A DNA stretch of 64,000 nt from Streptomyces sp. YIM 98790 (GTDB taxonomy: Bacteria > Actinomycetota > Actinomycetes > Streptomycetales > Streptomycetaceae). Shown here in pieces: positions 44,195-52,341 of this stretch. Every line of letters starts with the position of its first letter. Within the stretch, counting starts at the first letter, position 1. The notes beneath the pieces are model-generated. The model saw only the letters and a program-made list of their open reading frames with translations, did not search any database and was not told where the DNA came from. The stretch lies in the NCBI RefSeq assembly GCF_011421595.1, contig NZ_WTLH01000008.1, positions 1 through 64,000 on the forward strand. Direction: 5' to 3'. The position numbers and the translations under genes are program-made.

Positions 44195-44793
44195 TTCTTG
44201 ATCCCCGTGTTGAACGAGCCGCCCTGGATGTTCACCGTGTCCCCGAAGTGGTAATTGCTGGGGTTGACCTGCAAGCGCTCCACCCGCACCAGGAACTCCG
44301 CTTCCGGGTTGTCGATGGCGACGACCAGGGAATGGACGATCCCGCGCAGCTGCTCCGGATTCGGCAGGGTCACCACCGCCCCCGATCCGCTGGCCGTCTC
44401 CACGGCCAGCACGTGCCGGGTCGGCACGGCCCAGGCCACCAGGAGCCGGAGCAGCAGGACGATCCCCACCACGGCGCCGAAGCCGATCACGCCGTCAAGG
44501 GAGTTGTCCTCTCTCTCGCCGTAGTACGACGATCCCCCGCTGTCCGCGCTCTCGACGATGAGCGCGAGCAGCAGTAGCACCACGAACGTGGCGGCGAGCC
44601 ACTTCAGGAAGCTGGTGAAGGCTTCCCACCGCTTGGGCTTGAGCTCGAAGCTGTGGACCCGGGTGATGTTGTGCAGCGGATACGCCGCCTCCCCCACCCA
44701 CAGCACCCGCTTGCTGACCTTGAGTTCGACTTCGTTGTGGCCCGGAGGTGCCGGCGGCGCCGCCGGTGGCGGCGGCACCCCACTGTGATCCAT
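44191..44793 (-). CDS. DUF6232 membrane protein with C-terminal GDTVNIQGGS motif
   Basis: 200 residues. After a Pro-rich start, residues about 19-55 (VELKVSKRVLWVGEAAYPLHNITRVHSFE, split) match DUF6232. Two membrane segments follow at about 66-84 and 108-128, then a PH-like region (about 130-178). The last 18 residues are FGDTVNIQGGSFNTGIKK, mirrored at the N-terminus of the next gene. ATG 44793 lies behind GGAGGGGG. A membrane sensor that nucleates its partner through this motif is a possibility, not shown. Confidence 0.82.
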   Translation of the reverse strand: MDHSGVPPPPAAPPAPPGHNEVELKVSKRVLWVGEAAYPLHNITRVHSFELKPKRWEAFTSFLKWLAATFVVLLLLALIVESADSGGSSYYGEREDNSLDGVIGFGAVVGIVLLLRLLVAWAVPTRHVLAVETASGSGAVVTLPNPEQLRGIVHSLVVAIDNPEAEFLVRVERLQVNPSNYHFGDTVNIQGGSFNTGIKK

Positions 44794-44997
44794 GCGCCCC
44801 CTCCGTCCATCCTGGATCCGCCGTTCCGTACCTCCTATTAAGTACGGCAACGCCCGTATGGCAAGGGGATGAACAGGCCCGGTCTCACCATCCGGCACAC
44901 CGTGGCCACGCTTTGTCAGGACCTGCGCGGCCGACGGGCCGGCCGGGGCCACCCCCCGCTGGGTCGGCCCCGGCCGCGTCACCTCCCGGCGGGGGTG

Positions 44998-45471
44998 CTA
45001 TCCGAACTGGCCGACCCGGTAGTCGCCGGCGGGCTGCTGGACGATGACGTTCATCCGGTTGAAGGTGTTGATCAGGGCGATCAGGGACACCAGCGCGGCG
45101 AGCTGCTCCTCGTCGTAGTGCTTGGCGGCGTTCGCCCACACCTCGTCGGGGACCCCGCCCGCGCCGTCCGCGATGCGGGTGCCCTGCTCGGTCAGCTCCA
45201 GCGCGGCGCGCTCGGCCGCGGTGAAGACCTTGGCCTCCCGCCAGGCCGCGATCAGATGGAGCCGCACCGAGGTCTCCCCGGCCGCGGCGGCCTCCTTGGT
45301 GTGCATGTCGGTGCAGAACCCGCAGCCGTTGATCTGGCTGGCACGGATCTTCACCAGCTCCTGTGTCGCGGCGGGCAGCGACGAGTCCGAGACCACCTTG
45401 CCCGCCGAGACGATGTGCTTGAGGAACTTACCGGCGGTCGGGCTGCCGAAGAGGTTCAAACGAGCATCCAT
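44998..45471 (-). CDS. AhpD-like carboxymuconolactone decarboxylase family protein
   Basis: 157 residues with the AhpD/CMD core: VKIRASQINGCGFCTDMH, giving the redox pair C50-x-x-C53 and H57, followed by W/E residues of the helical bundle. Such proteins act in peroxide defence or as small hydroperoxide reductases. Start ATG 45471. Upstream 45472-45755 contains a possible zinc-ribbon remnant and an inverted repeat near 45717-45748 (CCGGCAGCCGGT...). No oxyR or ahpC is adjacent. Confidence 0.9.
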   Translation of the reverse strand: MDARLNLFGSPTAGKFLKHIVSAGKVVSDSSLPAATQELVKIRASQINGCGFCTDMHTKEAAAAGETSVRLHLIAAWREAKVFTAAERAALELTEQGTRIADGAGGVPDEVWANAAKHYDEEQLAALVSLIALINTFNRMNVIVQQPAGDYRVGQFG

Positions 45472-45507
45472 CAGGGGCTCCTCTGCCGTTGTCCGGTGGC
45501 TGTACAG

Positions 45508-45660
45508 CTATGACCGGACGGCTGAGGCCGATGTGACAGCAACAGGTGTGACCTGCGTCTCGCCCCCGCTGCGTCTGCTGTGAGTCGCCGCCCGGCAGGC
45601 GGAACACAGGGTCGCCCCCGGGTCCAGAAGGACGACGTTGCGGCAGCCGGTGCACTTGCC
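45508..45660 (-). pseudogene. Possible zinc-ribbon gene fragment
   Basis: The minus-strand frame ending TAG at 45508-45510 reads KCTGCRNVVLLDPGATLCSA with a further Cys (CxxC...CxxC spacing as in a zinc ribbon), then a low-complexity tail. No ATG, GTG or TTG with a ribosome site is found upstream in frame. It may be a remnant or a very short gene with an unusual start. Confidence 0.25.
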
Positions 45661-45755
45661 AGGTGGGTGGGTGGGACGGTTCTTTCTCCCCTTTCTTTGC
45701 TTGCCTGCCGTGCGACCGGCTGCCGGTAATCCGGCAGCCGGTCGCGACCGCCGCG

Positions 45756-45983
45756 TCAGGGAGTGAGCTCCCCGGTCTTCATCGCGGCAACAAAGCCTCT
45801 CCAGGCCGGTGCCCGGAAGACGAAGACCGGGCCGGCGGGGTCCTTCGAGTCCCGGACGGCCATCACGCCCCCGCCCAGCCGCGCCCCGGCGACGCAGGCA
45901 CCGCCTTGATCGTTGCTGTGGCTGGAGGTGAACCAGTCGGCATGGCGGAGAGAGCCGGTTCCGGTCCCTGTGCTGGTGGTCAT
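45756..45983 (-). CDS. DUF397 domain protein
   Basis: 75 residues: ADWFTSSHSNDQGGACVAGARLG...MAVRDSKDPAGPVFVF and a final W-x-x-F helix, the standard DUF397 layout. DUF397 proteins are small actinomycete partners of XRE/DUF5753 regulators. ATG at 45983, 4 bp after the stop of the XRE gene at 45988, so cotranscribed and probably a toxin-antitoxin-like or regulator/partner pair. Confidence 0.92.
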   Translation of the reverse strand: MTTSTGTGTGSLRHADWFTSSHSNDQGGACVAGARLGGGVMAVRDSKDPAGPVFVFRAPAWRGFVAAMKTGELTP

Positions 45984-45987
45984 CTCG

Positions 45988-46872
45988 TCAGTGCTCCTCG
46001 ATCGCTTTCTTGATCATGTCTAGGGACTCCTGGGGTCCCGGGGCAAGGGCTTGCAGATCGGTGAACGCCTCCTCGTAGCGCTCCACATCGGCCTGCTGGC
46101 GGCCGACCCAGGCGTCCGCCAGGTTCTCCAGATAGACGATGGACTTGAGGGCGGCTCCTTCCGGAAAATGCAGCACGTGGAAGCTGCCGTTCATGCCGGG
46201 GTGGCGGCCCGCCCGGAACGGAACGACCTGGACACGCACATTGGGCAGCGCCTCCGCCATCTCCACCATGTGGGTCAGCTGTTCCCGCATCAGTTCGGCG
46301 CTGCCGATCCGCCGCAGCAGCACCGCCTCGTTGATGATCGCGGTGAACCGGAGCGGGGGCTGCCTGCTGCGCAGCGCCTCCTGCCGGGCCATGCGGACGG
46401 CGACCAGCCGGTTGACGTCCTCCTCCGGCATGCCCCGGTGGGCGTCCCGGTGGATCGTCCGGACGTACGCCTCGGTCTGGAGCAGGCCGGGGACGAACTC
46501 GGCCTCGTAGTTGTGCAGCGCGCTCGCCGTCGCTTCGAGCCCGAGGAACGCCTTGAACACCGGCTTGATCACCGGGCGGTACTCGGGCGACTGCCACCAG
46601 TCCTTTCTCGTCTTGGTGACCGCCGCGTATCCCATGAGGTGGGTACGGGTCTCGGCGTCGGCGCCGTACATCTCGCACAGGGCCATGACGTCCGCCTGTT
46701 CGACGGTGGTGTTCTCGCCCGTTTCCAGGCGGGTGAGCTTGGAAGGACTCCACAGCAGCCGCTTGACGACCTGGCTGCCCTTCAGTCCTGCGGCCAGGCG
46801 CAGGCGGCGGAGTTCGCTTCCGAGCTGCAGCCGGCACAGGGCGGGCGTCGCGGACTCGATGTCGGTGATCAC
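45988..46872 (-). CDS. XRE-family regulator with DUF5753 domain (second set)
   Basis: 294 residues: helix-turn-helix LGSELRRLRLAAGLKGSQVVKRL and SPSKLTRLETGENTTVEQADV (about 14-60), then DUF5753 (about 95-285) with FVPGLLQTEAYVRTI and HVLHFPEGAALKSIVYLENLADAW. The start GTG at 46872 follows AGAGGACGACC. Upstream of, and coupled with, the DUF397 gene; divergent from an HATPase gene at 47156. Same family as 12962-13873 but clearly diverged. Confidence 0.92.
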   Translation of the reverse strand: MITDIESATPALCRLQLGSELRRLRLAAGLKGSQVVKRLLWSPSKLTRLETGENTTVEQADVMALCEMYGADAETRTHLMGYAAVTKTRKDWWQSPEYRPVIKPVFKAFLGLEATASALHNYEAEFVPGLLQTEAYVRTIHRDAHRGMPEEDVNRLVAVRMARQEALRSRQPPLRFTAIINEAVLLRRIGSAELMREQLTHMVEMAEALPNVRVQVVPFRAGRHPGMNGSFHVLHFPEGAALKSIVYLENLADAWVGRQQADVERYEEAFTDLQALAPGPQESLDMIKKAIEEH

Positions 46873-47155
46873 GCGCGGTCGTCCTCTCTCCGTTCAGTCT
46901 GACGGGGCGCTTTCGCCGCCCGCAAGAAACGTTCTGCGCCAGCGTGCGGGGGAGCCAATTCCGCACACAACTCCCCCATTACAGAAGTACGTTGCACAGA
47001 AATTTGAGATCAGAATTCTCCGAATCCTGGCCGAACCTGGCGTCTCCGGTGTCATTCTGGATACGGCTGCTCACGGAGCGCGGTCGCGGTCGCGCCGGGG
47101 AGGGGAGTTGAGCGCGCCTGAGTCGGAGAAAGCGCCATGCCCTCGGGAGGCCCCC

Positions 47156-47632
47156 ATGACTGTGACGGAGAGGTCGGTCACCAGCCGGAACGGCTACGCG
47201 TGGGACATAACGGTACAGGCTTCCACCATTGAGCAGTGGCGCAAAGAAGTCGCGGAAGCGGTCAGGGCCTTGGGCGGCGACCCCGAAGCGGTCGCGGTGG
47301 CCCGGCTCGGAGCATCGGAACTGCTCGCCAACGTGCTCAAGCACACCGACGACCGCTGGTGCCGTCTGAGGGTCGAGAGGCGGAACGACTGCATCTGGAT
47401 CGGCGCCTCCGACCGTTCCCTGGAGGTGCCCGTGGTCACCGTCCCGCGCTGGGACGCGGAGAGCGGGCGCGGGCTGTGGCTGCTGCGCGAGATGACCGCC
47501 GTCCTCGGCTACAGCTGCACCCCGGGCGGCAAGACCGTCTGGTTCCACCTCCCGCTGTCCGGTCCCGCACACCGGGGCTCGGAACGGCAAGGGACGGCGT
47601 CGCCGCAGCGGGTCAGCGGAATGCGTGAGTGA
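47156..47632 (+). CDS. ATP-binding (HATPase) regulatory protein (second set)
   Basis: 158 residues, homologous to 12319-12762: shared blocks YAWDI/LL, IERWRxEVAxALRxxGxxPEAVxxARLGxSELLxNVxKH (here TIEQWRKEVAEAVRALGGDP) and SGRGLWLLREMTAVLGYSCTPGGKTVWF. The N box (ELLANVLKH) and G box are intact. ATG at 47156 is preceded by GGGAGGCCCCC. The divergent neighbours are XRE/DUF5753 and DUF397. Its last 20 bp overlap the convergent small gene at 47613. Confidence 0.88.
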   Translation: MTVTERSVTSRNGYAWDITVQASTIEQWRKEVAEAVRALGGDPEAVAVARLGASELLANVLKHTDDRWCRLRVERRNDCIWIGASDRSLEVPVVTVPRWDAESGRGLWLLREMTAVLGYSCTPGGKTVWFHLPLSGPAHRGSERQGTASPQRVSGMRE

Positions 47633-47750
47633 CCTGGATCTCGCCGATGATGTGGGCGTCGAACTCGTCCAGTTCCTCCGCGGGGACCCAGAGTTCGAGG
47701 ATGGTGCGGCCGCCGGCCCGCTGGACGGGGTGGGGAAGGACCGGCGCCAT
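47613..47750 (-). CDS. Small conserved hypothetical protein, about 45 aa
   Basis: The peptide VQRAGGRTILELWVPAEELDEF followed by DAHIIGEIQVTHAFR has normal streptomycete codon bias and looks like a folded beta-alpha unit I have seen as a short streptomycete protein without known function. ATG at 47750 is used; a GTG at 47804 would add 18 residues. It overlaps the 3' end of the HATPase gene on the other strand. Confidence 0.5.
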   Translation of the reverse strand: MAPVLPHPVQRAGGRTILELWVPAEELDEFDAHIIGEIQVTHAFR

Positions 47751-47966
47751 GTCGTCCGGCCGCGGTGTCGTGGGACACGGGTGAGTTCCTTCCTGGACGG
47801 GCACCCGGTGGCCGCCCGCCCGTTGCCGGTCGGAGGGCGCGGTGACATCGGGTCTGCGTCACTCGGCCCCGTGCCTCTCCCCTGCCCGGTGCGCCGCGCA
47901 CCGCGCGCAACGCGCTTCGCTGTGCGCCTTCTGCGCCCGCGCACGCCCTGGCGGCGAGGGACATTG

Positions 47967-47984
47967 ATTCATGTTGCTATGAAT
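47967..47984. promoter_or_regulatory. ArsR/SmtB-type operator
   Basis: ATTCAT-N6-ATGAAT dyad, 26 bp before the CmtR-like gene and in the only AT-rich patch nearby. Typical of ArsR-family 12-2-12-like sites that are released by metal. Confidence 0.65.
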
Positions 47985-48009
47985 TCAGCGATGGCTGTAC
48001 TCTCCTCGC

Positions 48010-48348
48010 ATGCCGACCTCTCTCGCCTCCGATGTCGAGGTGCTGGCCCGGTTCGGGCGGGCGCTGGCCGATCCGATCCGGTGCCGGCTGCTGCTCGCCC
48101 TGCGCCAGGCCCCCGCCTACCCCTCCGATCTCGCCGATGCGCTCGGCATCTCCCGGACCCGGCTGTCCAACCACCTGGCCTGTCTGCGCGACTGCGGGCT
48201 GGTGGTCACCGTCCCGGACGGGCGGCGCATCCGCTACGAACTCGCCGACCGGCGCCTGGCCCACGCCCTGGACGACCTGCGGGCCGCCGTCGTCGCCGTC
48301 GAGGCCGACCGGAGCTGCCCCGAGGCGGAGTCGGAGGGCTGCTGCTGA
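48010..48348 (+). CDS. CmtR-like ArsR/SmtB metal sensor
   Basis: 112 residues. Winged helix with RTRLSNHLACLRDCGLV as the recognition helix region. Cys58, Cys62 and Cys103 align by position with the Cd/Pb ligands C57, C61 and C102 of mycobacterial CmtR; extra Cys25, Cys111 and Cys112 are present. Its stop overlaps the start of the CDF exporter by one base. Cadmium/lead (possibly zinc) sensing is inferred from these ligands. Confidence 0.88.
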   Translation: MPTSLASDVEVLARFGRALADPIRCRLLLALRQAPAYPSDLADALGISRTRLSNHLACLRDCGLVVTVPDGRRIRYELADRRLAHALDDLRAAVVAVEADRSCPEAESEGCC

Positions 48349-49103
48349 TGGTCTCGGTCTCCCTCGGCCCCTCCACCTCCCCCTCCACCTCCCCCTCCCC
48401 CTCTCCCTCCGCCCGTCGGCGCGAGGCGCTGGCCCGCCGGATACGGCTGCTGGTCGCGCTGACCATCGTCTACAACGCGATCGAGGCGGTGGTCGCCCTG
48501 GTCGCCGGTGCCATGGCCTCCTCCGCCGCGCTGATCGGCTTCGGCCTGGACTCCGTCATCGAGGTCTCCTCGGCGGCAGCGGTCGCCTGGCAGTTCTCCA
48601 CCCGTGACCACGCCCTGCGCGAGGCCCGCGAACGGACCACGCTGCGGATCATCGCCTGCTCCTTCTTCGTGCTCGCCGCCTACGTCACCGTCGATGCGGT
48701 ACGCGGGCTGACCGGCGCCGGGGAGGCCGGGACCTCCGTTCCCGGCATGGTCCTGGCCGCCCTGTCCCTGGCCGTCATGCCGTTCCTCTCCTTCGCCCAG
48801 CGCCGCGCCGGGCGCGCGCTCGGCTCCGCCTCGGCGGTCGCCGACTCCCGGCAGACCCTGCTGTGCACCTACCTCTCCGCCGTGCTCCTGCTCGGGCTGG
48901 TGCTCAACGCCGCCTTCGGCTGGTCGTGGGCGGACCCGCTGGCCGCGCTGGTCATCGCCGCCGTGGCGGTCAAGGAGGGCCGCGACGCCTGGCAGGGCAA
49001 GGGCTGCTGCGCTCCCGCCGCCACCTCCCCCGCCACCGCCACCGCCACCGCCACGAAGAACGACAACGACGCGGAGGCCGACGGCTGCCGCTGCTGCGGC
49101 TGA
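48348..49103 (+). CDS. Cation diffusion facilitator-type metal exporter
   Basis: 251 residues. Six membrane segments; metal-site segments GFGLDSVIEVSSAA (TM2) and ADSRQTLLCTYLSA (TM5), the D-C variant seen in actinomycete CDF proteins next to CmtR. The N-terminus is a STSPSTSPSPSPS run. The C-terminal tail is metal-binding in character: GCCAPAA, an Ala/Thr repeat, then DGCRCCG. It has no large cytoplasmic CDF dimer domain. Coupled to the CmtR-like gene, hence probably cadmium/lead/zinc efflux. Confidence 0.88.
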   Translation: MVSVSLGPSTSPSTSPSPSPSARRREALARRIRLLVALTIVYNAIEAVVALVAGAMASSAALIGFGLDSVIEVSSAAAVAWQFSTRDHALREARERTTLRIIACSFFVLAAYVTVDAVRGLTGAGEAGTSVPGMVLAALSLAVMPFLSFAQRRAGRALGSASAVADSRQTLLCTYLSAVLLLGLVLNAAFGWSWADPLAALVIAAVAVKEGRDAWQGKGCCAPAATSPATATATATKNDNDAEADGCRCCG

Positions 49104-49262
49104 GCCGGGCGGAGCGGAGCCGTCCGTCCCTCGCGCGGGGGATGCGGAAACCGCTCCCGGCGGGGACGTGCCGGGGGCTGTTCCGTTCCTGCGCTCCCGG
49201 CATGACGGATACAGCCCGCCCGCACGCGCTTCGCGTACCCGCCGCTCCGGAATCCCGCTGCT

Positions 49263-49463
49263 GTGCGCGACGGCGGGAACGGCTGGTCCCTGAGCCGGAA
49301 CGCGCTGTTCTTCGGCCCGGACTCCGGCGACGGGACCGTCCTGGTGTTCTGGACCAGCAACCACGCCTACCGGGACGGCAAAGGGAACCTGGAGGGCCAG
49401 GACGCCGGGACGACCCTCCGCCTGGCCGGACGCACCCGCGACTCTCCGCCGCCCGGCCGGTGA
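49263..49463 (+). CDS. Hypothetical short protein
   Basis: 66 residues from a GTG without a clear ribosome site. Central part reads NGWSLSRNALFFGPDSGDGT and FWTSNHAYRDGKG, which has good codon bias and an aromatic/acidic pattern, but I do not recognise a family. The frame is open upstream, so it may be the tail of a decayed gene. The rest of 49104-49512 holds nothing else. Confidence 0.4.
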   Translation: MRDGGNGWSLSRNALFFGPDSGDGTVLVFWTSNHAYRDGKGNLEGQDAGTTLRLAGRTRDSPPPGR

Positions 49464-49512
49464 GACGTCCCGCCGCGGCGCGGGCCCCGGCCGGGCACGC
49501 CGGTCGCGCCGG

Positions 49513-51168
49513 TCACGCCGTGGCGGCGGCTGCGGCGCGGCCGGCGGTGCGGCCGGAGAAGAGGCAGCCGCCGAGGAAGGTGCCCTCCAGGGAGCGGTAG
49601 CCGTGCATGCCCCCGCCGCCGAAACCGGCCGCCTCGCCCGCCGCGTAGACGCCGGGCATGGGCTCGCCGTCCGGGGTGAGGACGCGGCCGGAGAGGTCGG
49701 TCTCCAGGCCGCCCAGGGTCTTGCGGGTGAGGATGTTGAGGCGGACGGCGATCAGCGGCCCGGCCTTGGGGTCGAGCAGCCGGTGCGGGGAGGCGACCCG
49801 GATGAGCCTGTCGCCCAGGTAGCCGCGGGCGCCGCGCATGGCGGTGATCTGGAGGTCCTTGGTGAAGCGGTTGCCGATCTCCCGGTCGCGGGCCTCGATC
49901 TCCCGGCGCAGCGCGTCCTCCTTGACCAGGTCCTCGCCGGTGAGCGCGTTCATGCCGGCGACCAGGGCGGACAGGTCCTTCTCGACGACGAAGTCGGCGC
50001 CCTTCTCCATGAAGGCGCGGACCGGGGCGGGGGCGCCGGACCGGGCCCGGCCGAGTACCCCGCGCACCGACTTGCCGGTCAGGTCGGGGTTCTGCTCGGA
50101 GCCGGAGAGGGCGAACTCCTTCTCGATGATCTTCTGGGTGAGCAGGAACCAGGTGTAGTCGTACCCGGTGCCCATGATGTGCTGGAGGGTGCCCAGGGTG
50201 TCGAAGCCCGGGAAGAGCGGGACGGGCAGCCGGGCGCCGGTGGCGTCCACCCACAGCGAGGACGGGCCGGGCAGGATGCGGATGCCGTGGTTGTCCCAGA
50301 CCGGGTTCCAGTTCTCGATGCCCTCGGTGTAGTGCCACATCCGGTCGCGGTTCACCAGGCTGGCCCCGGCCTTCTCGGCGACGCCCAGCAGGGCGCCGTC
50401 CACGTGGGCCGGGACCCCGGAGAGCATCCGGCGCGGTGGCTCGCCCAGCCGCTCCGGCCAGCAGGACCGCACCAGCTCGTGGTTGCCGCCGATGCCGCCG
50501 GAGGCGATGACGACCGCCTGGGCGCGCAGTTCGAAGGCGCCGGTCACCTCGCGGCTGCTGGCGGCACCGCGCACGGCGGCGCTGGGCGCGAGGATCTCGC
50601 CGCTGACGGTGTCCACCGAGCCGCCGCTGCGGGACAGGCCGGTGACCCGGTGCCGGAAGCGCAGTTCCGCCCGGCCGTCGCGGGCCGCGGCCTGCACCCG
50701 CCGGACGAAGGGCTCCACCAGGCCGGGCCCGGTCCCCCAGGTGATGTGGAAGCGGGGTACGGAGTTGCCGTGTCCGGTGGCGGTGTAGCCGCCGCGCTCG
50801 GCCCAGCCGACCACCGGGAAGAAGCGCACGCCCATGCCGTGCAGCCAGGCCCGCTTCTCCCCGGCCGCGAAGTCCACGTACGCCTCCGCCCAGCGGCGCG
50901 GCCAGCGGTCCTCCTCGCGGTCGAAACCGGCCGTGCCCAGCCAGTCCTGCCAGGCCAGTTCGCGGCTGTCGCGAATCCGCAGCCGCCGCTGTTCGGGGGA
51001 ATTGACCAGGAAGAGGCCGCCGAAGGACCAGTGGGCCTGCCCGCCGAGCGACGTCTCCGGTTCCTGGTCCAGCAGCAGCACCTTGCGTCCGGCCTCGGCG
51101 AGTTCGGCGGTGGCCGCCAGGCCCGCCAGCCCGGCTCCGATGACGATGACGTCGGCGTCGTAGGCCAT
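49513..51168 (-). CDS. FAD-binding dehydrogenase (KsdD-like)
   Basis: 551 residues. N-terminal dinucleotide fold VIVIGAGLAGLAATAELAEAG (split) with LLDQEP; later GGIGGNHELVRSCWP, and C-terminal GVYAAGEAAGFGGGGMHGYRSLEGTFLGGCLFSGR, the FAD-dependent oxidoreductase 2 / 3-ketosteroid delta-1-dehydrogenase pattern. I would call it KsdD-like without asserting a steroid substrate, since no steroid catabolic genes are in view. ATG at 51168. Cytoplasmic. Stands alone, 125 bp from the divergent DUF202 genes. Confidence 0.88.
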   Translation of the reverse strand: MAYDADVIVIGAGLAGLAATAELAEAGRKVLLLDQEPETSLGGQAHWSFGGLFLVNSPEQRRLRIRDSRELAWQDWLGTAGFDREEDRWPRRWAEAYVDFAAGEKRAWLHGMGVRFFPVVGWAERGGYTATGHGNSVPRFHITWGTGPGLVEPFVRRVQAAARDGRAELRFRHRVTGLSRSGGSVDTVSGEILAPSAAVRGAASSREVTGAFELRAQAVVIASGGIGGNHELVRSCWPERLGEPPRRMLSGVPAHVDGALLGVAEKAGASLVNRDRMWHYTEGIENWNPVWDNHGIRILPGPSSLWVDATGARLPVPLFPGFDTLGTLQHIMGTGYDYTWFLLTQKIIEKEFALSGSEQNPDLTGKSVRGVLGRARSGAPAPVRAFMEKGADFVVEKDLSALVAGMNALTGEDLVKEDALRREIEARDREIGNRFTKDLQITAMRGARGYLGDRLIRVASPHRLLDPKAGPLIAVRLNILTRKTLGGLETDLSGRVLTPDGEPMPGVYAAGEAAGFGGGGMHGYRSLEGTFLGGCLFSGRTAGRAAAAATA

Positions 51169-51293
51169 GGCAAGTCCCTGGTGTCGTGGCGGTGCTGCTG
51201 CTCGGGGGACGATCCTCTTGCCTGGTTCTCCGCGCGTCAACATCCGCCGGGACTGCCCGGGCGGATGATCACCTCCGGAGTTACCGTTGAGTC

Positions 51294-51689
51294 ATGTTCG
51301 GACGTGTGGTGGCGGGGGTGCGGCTGTGGTTCTCGCCCCGGCGGATGGCGGCCGAGGGCACCACTCCCGACTACCGCTTCTCGCTGGCCAATGAGCGCAC
51401 CTTCCTGGCCTGGCTGCGCACCGCGCTGGCGCTGCTGGCCGGCGGCCTGGCGGTGGAGCAGTTCCTGACCGACCTCGACCGTCCGCTGCGGGTGGGGATC
51501 GCGCTGATGCTGCTGCTGGGGGCGGTGGTGTGTGCGCTGCGCGCGGTGAACCACTGGGCGCGCTGCGAGCGGGCGATGCGGCGCGGCGAGGATCTCCCGG
51601 TGACCCGGCTGCCGGCCTGGCTGGCGGTGGGGACGACGCTGGCGGCGCTGGCGGTGGGGGTGGCGATCGGTCTGGGCTGGTCGCGGTGA
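51294..51689 (+). CDS. DUF202/YidH membrane protein
   Basis: 131 residues with the DUF202 signature FSLANERTFLAWLRTALALLAGGLAV (split, about 30-55) and three membrane segments. Function unknown. Its stop overlaps the start of the next DUF202 gene (GTGA). Confidence 0.9.
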   Translation: MFGRVVAGVRLWFSPRRMAAEGTTPDYRFSLANERTFLAWLRTALALLAGGLAVEQFLTDLDRPLRVGIALMLLLGAVVCALRAVNHWARCERAMRRGEDLPVTRLPAWLAVGTTLAALAVGVAIGLGWSR

Positions 51690-52102
51690 CGGCGTCCGGC
51701 GGGGCGCCGGGCCGGCCGGGGCATCCGCCCCGGCGGGAGTCCGCGTCCTCCTTCGCGTCCTCCCCCTCGTCCTCCTTCCCGTCCCGGTCCCCGGCGGCGC
51801 CGGGGGACGGCCCGGGTGCGGAGACACAGCCGGAGCGGACCCGGCTGGCATGGCGGCGGTCCACGCTCACCTTCCTGGTCACGGTGCTGCTGGCCTGGCG
51901 CGGCGCGGTGGTGACCGGCAGCATCCCCTGGTACGCGGGGGCGGTGCTGGTGACGCTGCTCTGGGCGGGGTTCCTGGTGCTGGCGCACCGGCGGATCACG
52001 GCGCTGGCAGCGGCGCCGGCCGCACCGGGGCGGGCCCCGGTGCTGGGTGCCGCGGGGGTGGTGCTGGCCGGGTGTGCGGTGGCGGCGGCCCTGCTGCGCT
52101 GA
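51686..52102 (+). CDS. DUF202 membrane protein (second, shortened)
   Basis: 138 residues from GTG 51686. A disordered Ser/Pro-rich N-terminal half (about 1-50) precedes QPERTRLAWRRSTLTFLVTVLLAWRG, the DUF202 entry helix, and two more membrane segments. The pair of unequal DUF202 proteins encoded together is common in actinomycetes and suggests a heteromer. Confidence 0.88.
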   Translation: MTASGGAPGRPGHPPRRESASSFASSPSSSFPSRSPAAPGDGPGAETQPERTRLAWRRSTLTFLVTVLLAWRGAVVTGSIPWYAGAVLVTLLWAGFLVLAHRRITALAAAPAAPGRAPVLGAAGVVLAGCAVAAALLR

Positions 52103-52188
52103 GGGCCTCCCGCGCCGGCGCGCGCGCCCCGCCGGGGGGCGGGCGCCGATTGGGCGAATGACGCGTGTTGAGGACGACCCCTAGACTA

Positions 52189-52208
52189 CATACCGACTGG
52201 TCGGCATC
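52189..52208. promoter_or_regulatory. TetR-type operator ahead of the acyl-CoA dehydrogenase operon
   Basis: CATACCGACTGGTCGGCAT contains the dyad CCGAC-TG-GTCGG (52193-52204). A close relative, CATACCGACCGGTTAGT on the minus strand, lies at 62027-62043 in front of the SDR-TetR operon. Confidence 0.6.
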
Positions 52209-52341
52209 ATAGGGATCATGCAGTAGCTGTCTACGGCAGCGGTATCCGCAGCAGTTCCGCGGCGCGCCGGTCCGGCCGCCGGCCGCCCGCCGTACCACCT
52301 GCGACCGCCGCCCCCGACGTCCCCCACCTAGGAGCGCTCCC

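Noticed and set aside
49513..51168. Steroid degradation gene
   Set aside because: KsdD-like sequence alone does not show substrate, and no kst/hsa-type catabolic genes are nearby.
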